From assembly GCA_021397845.1 (NCBI GenBank), contig CM038044.1, positions 81,415,942 through 81,479,941 on the forward strand: DNA of 64,000 bases, in the 5' to 3' direction. A program made the position numbers and the translations under genes. Of the stretch, positions 47,801 to 52,689 are shown in pieces (position 1 is the first letter of the stretch; each line of letters opens with the position of its first letter). Below the pieces are notes generated by a model, which did no database searches, had not been told where the DNA came from, and was given only the letters and a program-made list of their open reading frames with translations. This DNA is from Areca catechu (Eukaryota > Streptophyta > Magnoliopsida > Arecales > Arecaceae).

Positions 47801-50446
47801 CTGCAGGTGCCTGCTCATCCTTATCATTATAAGGGGGCCCACAGCCTATGTATACCCTCATGTACCCTAGTTTGATCAATCAATGAAATTGCTTTTCTAT
47901 TGAGCACACATTAATTTGTTGTTGCTCTCACTTTCAACATAGGCTCAATTCTCATGAATTATTGATATATCAAACTAGGCAAGGAGTCAGACCTCATATA
48001 GTCTAGCTTGCTTATTTTAATAACAAAATATTAAGGTTATACATGGGTGCATATTGGCTCAGTTGGTAAAGTCATTTGGTGTTGATACCGAGAACCTAGG
48101 ATAGAATATTGCCCTTGCCCATTTTCAGCCAGGCTTCCTCCCATCCTAACTCTCAAAAAACTATTGCAGCTACAAGGGAAGATATGATTAAATCCAAATA
48201 ACTTGTCAAAATTCTAATTTGAATAACCTCAACACTAATTGATACCCATTTTGGCCTTAAGAATGCTCTACAACTTGACCTACATCAGCTAATGTTATGT
48301 AGACAATCAGCATGATTGCCACAGATCCAAATGTCCCTAGTGCTATAAATTTTTACCTACAAAATTTCCAATATTGACACTTCCATACAAGACAATTTCT
48401 TAAGAAAAAAAAAGCATCTAGGAAAAAATATATTGGTGACTAGTCAAAGTTGATTAGTCTATAGCACTTCTAATTATAGATTACTAAAGAACATTGGAAG
48501 CAAAAAAAAAAAAGGTGTAACACTTCAACATAAGAGTCTACATCAAGGTTCGCCAACTCAAACCGGACCCGTGCTGGCCGGCCAATGGTACAAGTTGGTA
48601 CGCCCCCCCCCCCCCGAGACCATATTGGGCCCAAACCAACATAAAAACAAAAATGGGGAGAGGGGAAACTAGAGAGGAAAAGAGAGGGAGAGAGATGGAG
48701 AGAAAGAGAGAGAGGCCGACAATGGCCATCGAAGGGCCACGGAGGCCCATGGAGAGCTGCTGAAGCATTTAGGGCTCTGCCCTCATCCAAGAGAGGAGAA
48801 TAGAAATTAACAAGAAATAAAAAAAAGGGGGAAGGAAGAGAAACGAAAGGAGGGGAAGGTGGCGAGGAGGCTGCTAGATGGCCGCCGAGGCCGTCGAAGG
48901 GCCACAGATGCTATGAGATCAATTTGGGTTATTCAGCAGCCCCCTCACCACCTTCCCCTCTCTTCATTTCTCTCCCTTCCCCTATGAAATCTCTTAGCAT
49001 CTCGTGCTACCTGATAGGCTAACTCTAAATCATGAACTTCTCTCGTAAACTCTTTCTGAATCTCTTCTCTTAATTCGGCCCTAAATCTAGACAAAGTAAC
49101 TGACTCAGACTCATCTACATTGCATCTCATCACAAATTCGTCAAACTTTGCAATGTATTCAGCTACACTACTGGTTCCCTGGGTCAATCTCTGCCACTGG
49201 TCTAGAAGTCTCTGATAGTAGGACATGGGAAGGTATTCTCTCTAAGCCTGAGTTTCATTGCTCTCCAAGTTACTATGGAAACGTCACCTCTTTGTCTAAT
49301 GAACCTTTCAATATTTCTTCGATAAAGTCTGGCCCAACGAATTAATCTAAGCTTTGCAAATTTGCATTTTCTCTCCTCAGTCATGTCATACCAATCAAAG
49401 TACCGATCCATCTCTCCTTCCCAGTCTATGTAGACCTTAGGATCTAGATTTCCATCAAATATTGGTACTTCCAACCTAATATTCCTAAGGGTTCGGTCAT
49501 CAAGGTCCATTTGACCTGATCGAGTCCATGACCCGAACCCTAGGAGAGCACACCATGACCTAGCCTATGAGGCACACCAATGCCCCATGCATTGATTCAT
49601 CTATCAGGAAGAATGCATAATAAGCAAGAGCCAAAAATATGGACATAAATAGGACAGGTTCAAAGACAACAAGAAACACAGATGAATGGGATAAAGTATT
49701 TAAATTCATAACCACCATAGACAAAAGAAAACATTCACAGACCTGAAAATGAAGAATCGTGGGCTTGACCAATCTCGTATTATATTGAAATTCATAATAA
49801 TTGCCACCTTTCTCCACTTGCTTGCATTTCTATACAAAATAGAAAATCTTTAGTGAGCAAACTGCAAACACAGTGGCACAATCTACCTGTAGTTACACCC
49901 AATACAAAATGGTGATAAGCAGAAACCTTGTTCATACGCTCCCCAGATGAAGCAATATTCTCATAATTCTTGTACTGTTGTATACGAGTCTGTCTGTAAT
50001 TCTGCCTTGTTATTTGTAGCCTGTCCCATGGGATGCCTTGGATATCCCTCCCACTCCTGGCTTGAGCCGAAGATGTGTCAGTCACTCTGGTGAGCTGCCC
50101 TCAATTCATGGTTGTTTGTCAGGATAAGCACTTTCTATTTAAATACTCTAAACTAGAAATGGGCAAATTTTATGCTAGAACATAAGGAACTTTGAGTTGA
50201 AGAAAAAAAGTAGTATATATTACTACACCATTCATTCAAACAAGCTACAAATTATTCATTGAAATTATCACATCCAAATGGTGAGAATACACTGAAAAGG
50301 AAACCAACCAGATCATACTCATCATCAGCTTCACCTCGACCTCTATCTGCATCAAAGAAGTCCCCTTCCATCTCATCATCCATGGCATTTCCCATCTCAC
50401 TCTCATCAGTCATGTAGTCAACTTCATCAGCTCTGTTCATCGACAT
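8453..50446 (-). CDS. WD40-repeat protein (C2A9.03-like family), 9 coding exons, 445 aa
   Basis: Minus-strand exons 50446-50309, 50094-49927, 49829-49743, 45179-45045, 44848-44738, 9527-9436, 9357-9252, 9095-9009 and 8866-8453 join with GT-AG borders in phase and give one open frame of 445 codons plus TGA. The N-terminus is acidic (DEVDYMTDESEM). A conserved plant segment follows (RDIQGIPWDRLQITR, KYENYENI-like), then about six beta-propeller blades, the clearest being GHLDYSFASAWHPDG...DKTCRVWDI. From memory this matches the plant homologues annotated as uncharacterised WD repeat-containing protein C2A9.03-like (Arabidopsis transducin/WD40 family). WD40 propellers are protein-binding scaffolds; the partner is not known. 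No lesions are seen, so the gene should be functional despite a 35.2-kb intron (9528-44737). Confidence 0.92.
9009..9095 (-). CDS. WD40 gene exon 9
   Basis: Acceptor GATAG, 29 codons (HTSISPDGKLVVVVGDD...), donor GTATTT. Phase 0 on both sides. Propeller blade with the usual S-P-D-G-K turn. Confidence 0.9.
9252..9357 (-). CDS. WD40 gene exon 8
   Basis: Acceptor TTGTAG; the first base completes the serine codon split with exon 7, then 35 codons (GGIRFMASNNDCGVRDYDVE...PWSVN), donor GTGAGT. Propeller blade. Confidence 0.9.
9436..9527 (-). CDS. WD40 gene exon 7
   Basis: Acceptor ACACAG, 30 codons plus two bases (LLDRQGVSFCTRTTFDD...), donor GTATCA. It continues directly from GELTCK of exon 6 in the order expected for the family (GELxCK-xLDRPGVSFC), which is the main proof that exons 35 kb apart belong together. 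Confidence 0.9.
9640..10559. other. intron DNA, no gene
   Basis: A/T-rich. A short stretch around 9905-10040 holds GTAC/GGTA strings (for example CCATACCATACCGC) like a decayed trace of the GGTACGG repeat family. Nothing else recognised. Confidence 0.4.
10560..10665 (-). mobile_element. tRNA-derived SINE-like fragment
   Basis: On the minus strand TGTAACTTAGTGGTACCATC resembles a pol III A box, and TTTCAAATCTTGA some 30 bases further resembles a degenerate B box. That pair and spacing are typical of plant SINE heads. No clear poly(A)/(T) tail or target duplication was found. Confidence 0.35.
10666..11401. other. intron DNA, no gene
   Basis: A/T-rich intronic sequence. The piece around 11185-11250 (GTACAGCCCCAAACGGCCC) again has a faint GGTACGG-family flavour. 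No supported coding region. Confidence 0.4.
11404..11733. repeat. exact 165-bp tandem duplication
   Basis: Two head-to-tail copies, 11404-11568 and 11569-11733, start GATTGTACCAAAATTTTATG and end AAAATTACTA. I find no differences between the copies by eye, so the duplication is recent compared with its surroundings. Confidence 0.85.
11734..12430. other. A/T-rich intron DNA
   Basis: Very A/T-rich with many short TAAAAAT/ATTTTTA strings; no gene or defined repeat. Confidence 0.45.
12438..14500 (+). pseudogene. hAT-family transposase relic with BED-type zinc finger
   Basis: An uninterrupted 43-codon stretch at 12438-12566 reads like the BED finger of plant hAT transposases: W-D-H-R-F-M, then C-K-W-C-N-K, then R-R-H-L-N-S-G-Y-L-H, giving the Cys-x2-Cys and His pair. 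The sequence after it (12756-13085 and scattered pieces to about 14480) has transposase-like composition but no frame stays open, with many stops and shifts. The catalytic RNase H-like core and the hAT dimerisation tail are not recognisable. It lies in the WD40 giant intron, in the opposite orientation to the gene. Confidence 0.5.
14501..15415. other. intron DNA, no gene
   Basis: A/T-rich. Positions 14700-14820 hold a decayed GGTA/TACC-rich patch (GGTATGCCAACCC, CGTACCATACC) similar to the GGTACGG repeats. A chance 97-codon frame begins at 15209. Confidence 0.4.
15416..16229. mobile_element. PIF/Harbinger-like MITE, 814 bp
   Basis: Terminal inverted repeats GGACCCGTTT (15416) and AAACGAGTCT (ending 16229) differ at two positions, and both sides have a TTA target duplication (15413-15415 and 16230-16232), the Harbinger signature. 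The core at about 15690-16030 is almost pure A/T with repeated TAATATTA strings. No coding capacity. Confidence 0.6.
16230..16759. other. intron DNA, no gene
   Basis: Apart from the G run, unremarkable A/T-rich intron sequence. Confidence 0.4.
16272..16289 (+). repeat. run of 18 G
   Basis: Homopolymer directly read from the sequence; length may be affected by sequencing error. Confidence 0.8.
16760..17365. repeat. GA-rich/CT-rich foldback element
   Basis: The left half is purine-rich (GAGAAAGAAAGAG) leading to GGCCTCCAAAGGCTACCGGAGG and CCTGCCAAGG; the right half is the rough reverse complement, with CCTTGGCAGC, GACCTCCGGAGACC and then a CTCCCTCTCCC tract. It is bounded by GGTACCAAACCC-like and GAACCGTCCC-like strings. 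Similar units lie at 42105-42930 and 48545-48930. Confidence 0.5.
17595..17732. repeat. 46-bp tandem repeat, three copies
   Basis: Unit starts AGCCTCTTTCTTCCAATCCA and ends TTAGCTGTCCATG. Copies one and two look identical; copy three has two changes (AAACCTG, TTTTTAAT). Confidence 0.85.
17733..18802. other. intron DNA with a purine-rich tract
   Basis: 18150-18440 is a long GAAGAAAAGA-type purine tract on the plus strand, which yields chance Phe/Leu/Ser-rich minus-strand frames. No gene is seen in the rest. Confidence 0.5.
18803..19577 (-). repeat. 3' LTR of the minus-strand copia element
   Basis: Aligned by eye to 23707-24311 plus 25818-26002 over its whole length, with scattered substitutions. 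It includes a CAAGAAACCCTAG motif repeated about 45 bases apart. Confidence 0.85.
19600..23602 (-). pseudogene. copia gag-pol remnant, many stops and frameshifts
   Basis: Fragments in minus-strand order: gag (23602-23014), a perfect Cys-x2-Cys-x4-His-x4-Cys zinc knuckle at 22920-22879, a protease remnant whose LDLAYSHH replaces the usual Asp-Ser-Gly/Ala motif, the GAG-pre-integrase His/Cys finger (WHFRLDHM...CQPCQMSK, 22759-22217), integrase core end (21810-21517), reverse transcriptase (IYMEHPKGF, YGLKQSPRQWY, intact YVDD; 20891-20451) and the RNase H tail (HIDIKYHWIREFV; 19802-19620). Each domain is recognisable but none joins to the next without a stop or shift, so the copy is inactive. 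Confidence 0.85.
24312..25817 (+). mobile_element. solo LTR of another retrotransposon, nested in copia LTR
   Basis: It starts TGGTGTGGG and ends CCCGCATCA, with the 5-bp duplication CTCTC on both sides (24307-24311 and 25818-25822) and no internal domain. A TATA box (CTATATAAAGGG, about 25090-25101) supports a plus orientation, with promoter in its right-hand half. It contains a 92-bp tandem duplication at 24785-24968. No coding domain, so the parent family is not identified; length and form fit gypsy. Confidence 0.75.
24785..24968 (+). repeat. 92-bp tandem duplication inside the solo LTR
   Basis: Two copies beginning TTGTTTCAAGCCCC at 24785 and 24877, with a third partial start at 24969. 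Copies differ in the ATATCAAGACTT versus GTATCATGCCAT segment. Confidence 0.8.
26008..26560. other. intron DNA with one MITE-like end
   Basis: CCAAACAGGCCC at 26271-26282 followed by TTA is a Harbinger-type terminal repeat, similar to GGACCCGTTTGG of the MITE at 15416. The partner end was not found. No gene. Confidence 0.35.
26566..28647 (-). repeat. 3' LTR of the Tat gypsy element (2082 bp)
   Basis: Begins TGTTGCCGCCGGG and ends TACCACATCA in plus-strand reading. It is longer than the other LTR because it carries more copies of the roughly 105-bp tandem repeat (27465-28570). Confidence 0.85.
27465..28570. repeat. LTR minisatellite, about ten units of ~105 bp
   Basis: Each unit is two related halves: GCTCGCCTTGGCAGCATGAG...GGCCTCAGGCGGGG and GCTCGCCTTATGAGC...GAGCTGACCTCGGCAGGAGG. 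Both share ATGAGC-GACCCC-GGGAGCTG, so the unit is itself a diverged duplication. Confidence 0.8.
28632..28670 (-). other. polypurine tract and LTR junction of the Tat element
   Basis: On the minus strand, GGAGTGGGGGCATC immediately precedes TGATGTGG, the LTR start. Confidence 0.7.
29194..31377 (+). pseudogene. antisense extra gene of the Tat gypsy element, decayed
   Basis: Plus-strand coding-like region lying antisense to gag-pol between integrase and the 3' LTR. Recognisable pieces: a Ser/Pro-rich start (ATG at 29194), a globular domain at 29402-29803 (PFHIFFFAFLSNYCL, ARFSLFRALFTLK) resembling the putative plant transposon protein domain, a low-complexity middle, MAELATGMFSQLM near 30606-30646, then a strongly coiled-coil Ala/Glu/Arg-rich part (30740-31195) and a tail ending at the TAG at 31375. 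Stops and frameshifts break it into several frames. Similar antisense genes are known in Grande-type elements; their role is unknown. Confidence 0.65.
30650..30720 (+). other. possible 71-bp intron in the antisense gene
   Basis: Donor GTGAGT, pyrimidine-rich stretch (CTTTTCCGTCTTCCCTTCCC) and acceptor TTCCGTGCAG. The globular and coiled-coil frames lie on either side, but removing exactly 71 bases leaves a one-base mismatch of frame, so a further indel must be assumed. Confidence 0.35.
31695..32092. repeat. two tandem repeat blocks in the Tat spacer
   Basis: 31700-31925 holds two copies of a unit of about 115 bp (AACTTGCTTGGTTCGCCA..., CATCAGGCATCTCCG). 31945-32092, resuming at 32447-32466, holds a unit of about 32-35 bp built on GCCGGGCTTCGTAAGTTTCC and GGGCTTAG. 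The MITE at 32101 interrupts the second block. Confidence 0.7.
32101..32438 (+). mobile_element. hAT-like MITE, GGTACGG family, copy A (338 bp)
   Basis: Ends TAGGGTTTGC (one base changed from CAGGG) and GCGATCCTTG, flanked by GTATCGGG and GTATTGGG (8 bp, one mismatch). The body is dense in GTACGG/CCGTAC strings and has an A/T-rich spacer near 32330-32350. It is inserted in the Tat gypsy spacer repeat, so it moved after that element arrived. Same arrangement, opposite orientation, as 45861-46234. Confidence 0.75.
32563..33500 (-). pseudogene. gypsy integrase, decayed
   Basis: Minus-strand frame 33135-32563 shows the end of the core domain and the C-terminal part (HPYTNGEVEVTNRT, LWAYHTTPRTATGEMPF, LVFGTETVIPVKL). 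The upstream part with the zinc finger and first catalytic residues (33500-33140) is spread over broken frames (CHRCRHDGTG-like, SRHHFTSV-like). C-terminal chromodomain absent, as expected for Tat. Confidence 0.8.
33566..34297 (-). pseudogene. second (archaeal-type) RNase H of the Tat element
   Basis: Minus-strand translation gives VDDASNAGGSGAGLIL in the first part (about 34230-34180) and KVFTDSQLVMGQVSGEYEAR with LSRLATL further on. A stop near 34137 breaks it. A second RNase H between the first one and integrase is the mark of the Tat clade. Confidence 0.75.
34298..35562 (-). pseudogene. gypsy reverse transcriptase and first RNase H
   Basis: Fragments: WRICEDYTDLNRACSKDSFPLPR (35451-35209, partly frameshifted), MMPFGLKNAGATYQRLVN with an intact YVDD at 35119-35108 (35212-34952), then connection and RNase H (FTWTEDCREAFEGLK, RPVYYTSKLL, FDITYRPRPVQKAQVLANFL; 34912-34298). 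At least three stops or shifts separate them. Confidence 0.85.
35563..36681 (-). pseudogene. gypsy gag C-terminus and protease
   Basis: One open minus-strand frame of 372 codons. The first part has YCRFHLDHGHDIECRHLKRKIEELI, a conserved His/Cys motif of Tat gag. The aspartic protease core reads DSESSTDILF, where the family has Asp-Ser-Gly-Ser-Ser, so the active-site Gly is Glu here. The end (TTTDMPVIPPEVITHRLNID) leads into reverse transcriptase. Confidence 0.8.
36645..37660 (-). pseudogene. gypsy gag, frameshifted
   Basis: Minus-strand frames 37660-37274, 37377-36985 and 36944-36645. The retrotransposon gag domain is visible (VDPYDGTTDLYYLKSYKALM, LLCIAFPTTLWKAARVWF, FSQLEKRFVAYF). A Lys/Glu-rich helix (RRAKKRLEEQECKLADLI) lies upstream of it, as in other Tat gags. 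Confidence 0.85.
38020..38040 (-). other. primer binding site region of the Tat element
   Basis: On the minus strand GATTGGCGCGCCAGGTAGGG directly follows the LTR end, in the position of the tRNA primer site. I could not assign the tRNA. Confidence 0.6.
38041..39750 (-). repeat. 5' LTR of the Tat gypsy element (1710 bp)
   Basis: Starts TATTGCCGCC (first TG changed to TA) and ends TACCACATCA. It carries about seven units of the ~105-bp repeat at 38935-39665 against about ten in the other LTR. Confidence 0.85.
38935..39665. repeat. LTR minisatellite, about seven units of ~105 bp
   Basis: Same two-half unit as at 27465-28570. The units are shuffled relative to the other LTR, so repeat number changed after insertion. 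Confidence 0.8.
39756..41220. other. intron DNA, no gene
   Basis: A/T-rich. A chance 135-codon plus frame at 39689-40096 and two short minus frames at 40816-41272 have no family resemblance I recognise. Confidence 0.4.
41225..41405. repeat. decayed GGTAC-rich patch
   Basis: Strings such as GGTACAAGATGG, TTGGTACAGTACGAG and GATATGGTACAAAC resemble a diverged version of the GGTACGG repeats; ends not definable. Confidence 0.4.
41907..42093 (+). mobile_element. hAT-like MITE, GGTACGG family, short copy B (187 bp)
   Basis: Ends CAGGGATCGC and GGAACCTTG with perfect 8-bp duplications GTTATACA (41899-41906 and 42094-42101). The body corresponds to the right half of copy A, with the same GGACCGTACC palindromes and A/T spacer. 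The clean borders show that this short form transposed as such, not as a broken fragment. Confidence 0.8.
42105..42930. repeat. GA-rich/CT-rich foldback element, second copy
   Basis: Left arm is GAGAGGGAGAAGGAAAGAG with GGCCTCCGAAGGCCACC; right arm is CTCTCCCTCTGCTTCCCTC with CCTCCAGAGGCCCTC. The arms are roughly reverse complementary around a centre near 42500. The outer right end (GGTATGGGCTCC) has a GGTA-type motif as in the copy at 16760. Confidence 0.45.
42931..44737. other. intron DNA up to exon 6, no gene
   Basis: A/T-rich, with a T/C-rich stretch at 43585-43880. A chance 122-codon plus frame at 43342-43710 ends in a Phe/Leu run and resembles no family. Confidence 0.4.
44738..44848 (-). 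CDS. WD40 gene exon 6
   Basis: Acceptor TTTCAG, 37 codons (KYHGSLMDGFTRTQISTLAV...GELTCK), canonical donor GTAAGT at 44737. Phase 0. This is the 5' border of the 35.2-kb intron. Confidence 0.9.
45045..45179 (-). CDS. WD40 gene exon 5
   Basis: Acceptor CTGCAG, 45 codons (LRNLVWASSKHDVYFMS...GHVAPGE), donor GTTTTC. First propeller strands. Phase 0. Confidence 0.88.
45861..46234 (-). mobile_element. hAT-like MITE, GGTACGG family, copy C (374 bp)
   Basis: Ends CAAGGATCGC and GCAAACCCTG with perfect 8-bp duplications TTGTCAGG (45853-45860 and 46235-46242). It is the full-length counterpart of copy A in reverse orientation. Terminal repeats follow CARGGWTYGC over about 10-12 bp. An 8-bp duplication with CARGG ends is the hAT signature. 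Confidence 0.85.
48045..48180 (+). mobile_element. tRNA-derived SINE-like fragment
   Basis: TGGCTCAGTTGGTAAAG fits a pol III A box very well; GAGAACCTAGGATAGAAT about 30 bases on is a degraded B-box region. The tail is unclear. Confidence 0.45.
48545..48930. repeat. GA-rich foldback family, half copy
   Basis: Opens with CCGGCCAATGGTACAAGTTGGTACG and a run of 13 C (48603-48615), then GAGAGAGGGAGAGAG and CCATCGAAGGGCCACGGAGG. It matches the left arms of the elements at 16760 and 42105; the right arm is missing. Confidence 0.45.
48945..49510 (-). pseudogene. Ty3/gypsy gag fragment
   Basis: Two overlapping minus-strand frames (49510-49202, 49226-48945) with one shift near 49210. Recognisable gag motifs: VPIFDGNLDPKVYIDWEGEM and YFDWYDMTEERKCKFAKLRL in the first, LTQGTSSVAEYIAKFDEF and LELAYQVARDAKRF in the second, the retrotransposon gag domain of gypsy chromovirus-type elements. 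No pol or LTR accompanies it. It lies about 230 bp from WD40 exon 4 in gene orientation. Confidence 0.75.
49743..49829 (-). CDS. WD40 gene exon 4
   Basis: Acceptor GTATAG, 29 codons (KCKQVEKGG...TILHFQ), donor GTCTGT. Phase 0. The 4563-bp intron below it carries a gypsy gag fragment starting about 230 bp away, a SINE-like piece and a hAT-like MITE. Confidence 0.88.
49927..50094 (-). CDS. WD40 gene exon 3
   Basis: Acceptor GGGCAG, 56 codons beginning LTRVTDTS and ending ERMNK, donor GTTTCT. It contains the conserved GIPWDRLQITR segment that precedes the propeller. Phase 0 on both sides; intron to exon 2 is 214 bp. Confidence 0.88.
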
Positions 50447-50453
50447 GCTATAC
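50309..50453 (-). CDS. WD40 gene exon 2 (start codon at 50446-50444)
   Basis: Acceptor GTGCAG before 50453, seven untranslated bases, then ATG. It encodes 46 residues, mostly Asp/Glu/Met-rich, ending EYDL. Donor is GTTGGT at 50308. Phase 0. A 5' UTR intron upstream is implied by the acceptor. Confidence 0.85.
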
Positions 50454-51056
50454 CTGCACTAGGACCACGGCAAAGATATCTTGGTCAAGTTAATTCTATA
50501 GTATTGGGTAGAAAAGACTGTCTATCACAGTAGAGCACTTCTCAGAACCACAAAAATAAAAAAAGAAGGAAAAGAACTAGACCAGGAAAAAGCACAAAGC
50601 AATAAAAATGGTGCCTTCATTGAAAACTACACAGAAATGTTCGAAATACTTCGTTTCTCGGTACCTAAATTCGTCAAACACTACCACAACATACTCTCTC
50701 GAGTTATTTCTTTCGATTTTAGCCAAACAGGGAAGAAAGAGGATAACAATCAGTGATGTTTTAGTTCAAATATCATGGTTTGGGGACTTCAGATTGCTCT
50801 TTTCAGTTGGGTTGCTAACAAATACGCTTCCTGTTCCTAGGGTTCTAATCCACCGAACCATTTCACTGTTCCGCCGCCATTTAAAAAAAATCGAAGGCGA
50901 AATCTGACAGGATTCCCAACCCACGAATAAAATCCTACGAAAACTACCAGAAAAGTAAAATAAAATCAAGCTAACAATAGAAGATAGCGAACAACAGAAC
51001 AAATTAAACCCAAGAAAATATATATATATATATATATATATATAAACGATACAAAC
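50454..51056 (-). other. probable 5' UTR intron of the WD40 gene
   Basis: The acceptor before exon 2 requires an upstream exon. T-rich minus-strand sequence and a possible donor GTTTGT at 51056 suggest this interval. It includes an (AT)13 run at about 51019-51044. Donor choice is uncertain. Confidence 0.35.
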
Positions 51057-51270
51057 CCTAAGCGCAGAACTTTTCGGCGTCCGAGCGCCAACGAGTGGCA
51101 ACCAACGAGAAAGAAGAGAAAGGATTCGTGCGAAGATTGGTTAATATTTTTGGAAGGCGATCTTTGTCTTCCTACCGCGGCAATCGGACAAAACCAAACT
51201 CCTTACTTGGCAGAGCTCCTCGCGCGGCAGCGCCGGTCTCGTGAGCGGCGAGTATTTATTTCTTTTCCTG
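51057..51270 (-). promoter_or_regulatory. probable first exon and core promoter of the WD40 gene
   Basis: A GC-rich patch at about 51170-51250 (CCGGCGCTGCCGCGCGAGGAG on the minus strand) just downstream of AAATAAATACTCG, a TATA-like string at about 51251-51262. The minus-strand pyrimidine-rich CTTTCTCTTCTTTCTCG is typical of a plant leader. No transcript evidence is available. Confidence 0.35.
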
Positions 51271-51680
51271 CATATTTCTTATTTTACAATGTTTAAAATA
51301 TTATCCGAAGAGAATTAAGCAAGCGAGGAGCTTGGCCATTCCAATGTTATTTGCTTAAAATAATATCCGTACACGTAAAAAAATAAAAACTTAAATATAA
51401 TTTGATGATAATAAATAAATAATAAAAATTAAAAATTAAATTTAAAATATATTATATATATTATTGTGGTTTCGTTTGAGATCCATTGACATGATTAAGG
51501 ATGAATAATTCCATGTTTTTTTCATTAAGTACGAATATTTTGAAACCCGTAAAATAAAGAAAATATGAAAGCCCAGTTAGAGAGGGATGGTTTCCATAAT
51601 AAATTCTTCGATGTCTAAATTAATTTTTTATAAAAGTAAACAGAAAAAATGAAATGAAAGTATAGCTCCTGAATGGACAG
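51271..51680. other. A/T-rich intergenic DNA
   Basis: Upstream flank of the WD40 gene; no gene or repeat recognised. Confidence 0.45.
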
Positions 51681-52652
51681 TGTAATACCCAAATCAACCT
51701 TTTTTTGAACCGGACCGGAGCCAACAATTTTTTTCGGCTGGGACAAAGCAGAGGTTCAATTGATCCTTTCATTTCAGAAGGCCGACTCTCAGAAGGCCGA
51801 CTGATAGAAGGCCGATCCAGAAGGTCGATCCAGAAGGCTGACTCCCAGAAGACCGACCGACAGAAAGCTAACCAGCCTGAAGGCCAACCAATCTGAAGAC
51901 TGGCTGACCCAGAAGGCTGACCTACCTAAAGGCTGACCCGGAAGGCCGACCCACTGAAGGCCAACCACCCAAAAGGCTGACCAACCTGAAGGCCAACCAA
52001 CCTGAAGACTTGCTGACCCAGAAGGCCAACCAATCTGAAGGCCAGCCAACCAGAAGTCCGACCCACTAAAGTAGAGGTCTGGTTGATCTACTTCTACTGA
52101 GCTTGACAAACATTTTTCTTCAACCGGACGACTCATCTCCGTCAGACCGACTCATTCCCATTAAGGAAACCGTTTGAAGGCTCCAAAAGCCCCTCTCCAG
52201 CAAATTTTGACATTCTGTTGCAACCAACTCCACCACGTGGCCATGACTCTGCGCCACCAGGCCATCACCCTGATCCTCTTGACGACGCCGCCAGGCCACG
52301 ATCCAGCTACCGTGCCAGGCCACGACCCTGCCACCATGCTGGCTCTCCTGGAAGCAAATCGGTCTTGTTCGACCTCCCTCCTGATAGATTTTGGTGCTAC
52401 TCCATGTCTATATAGGATAAAGCAAGGCAAATTCCAGGTATGAGACGAAACCCATCTCTTTTCATTATGGATCTTCTCTTCTCATCTCTCCACCCTCTGG
52501 CAGATGAAAAGTCTTCCAAGTTCTTCTTCTCAGAGATTTTTTATTTTTCACGATCGTCTCACTGACTTGATTATTCTCTGGCACGAGACATTCTCTATTT
52601 TACAGATTTTCAAAGAAAAAGAAGGTACGATTTCGATAAATCTGTTGCAACA
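51681..52652 (+). repeat. probable 5' LTR of a Ty3/gypsy element (972 bp)
   Basis: Starts TGTAATACCC and ends TTGCAACA, followed by GATTGGCATAAGAGAAAGGG, which resembles the ATTGGCGCTAGA-type primer-site leader of Tat-like gypsy elements. A TATA-like CTATATAGGA lies near 52409. No downstream gag-pol is in the window, so the call rests on the borders. Confidence 0.5.
51777..52080. repeat. short GAAGGCCGACC tandem repeat in the LTR
   Basis: About 18 imperfect units of 14-18 bp, each a variant of AGAAGGCCGACCxACCTGA. The units are variants of one another with no fixed length. Confidence 0.75.
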
Positions 52653-52689
52653 GATTGGCATAAGAGAAAGGGCTGTCCCCTTCGTCCAT

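Larger units (their letters stand above)
45180..49742 (-). other. WD40 gene intron between exons 4 and 5 (4563 bp)
   Basis: Bordered by GTCTGT and CTGCAG. It holds the MITE at 45861, a SINE-like piece near 48045, a GA-rich unit near 48545 and the gag fragment at 48945. The stretches 46243-48040 and 48181-48544 show nothing further that I can name. Confidence 0.85.
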
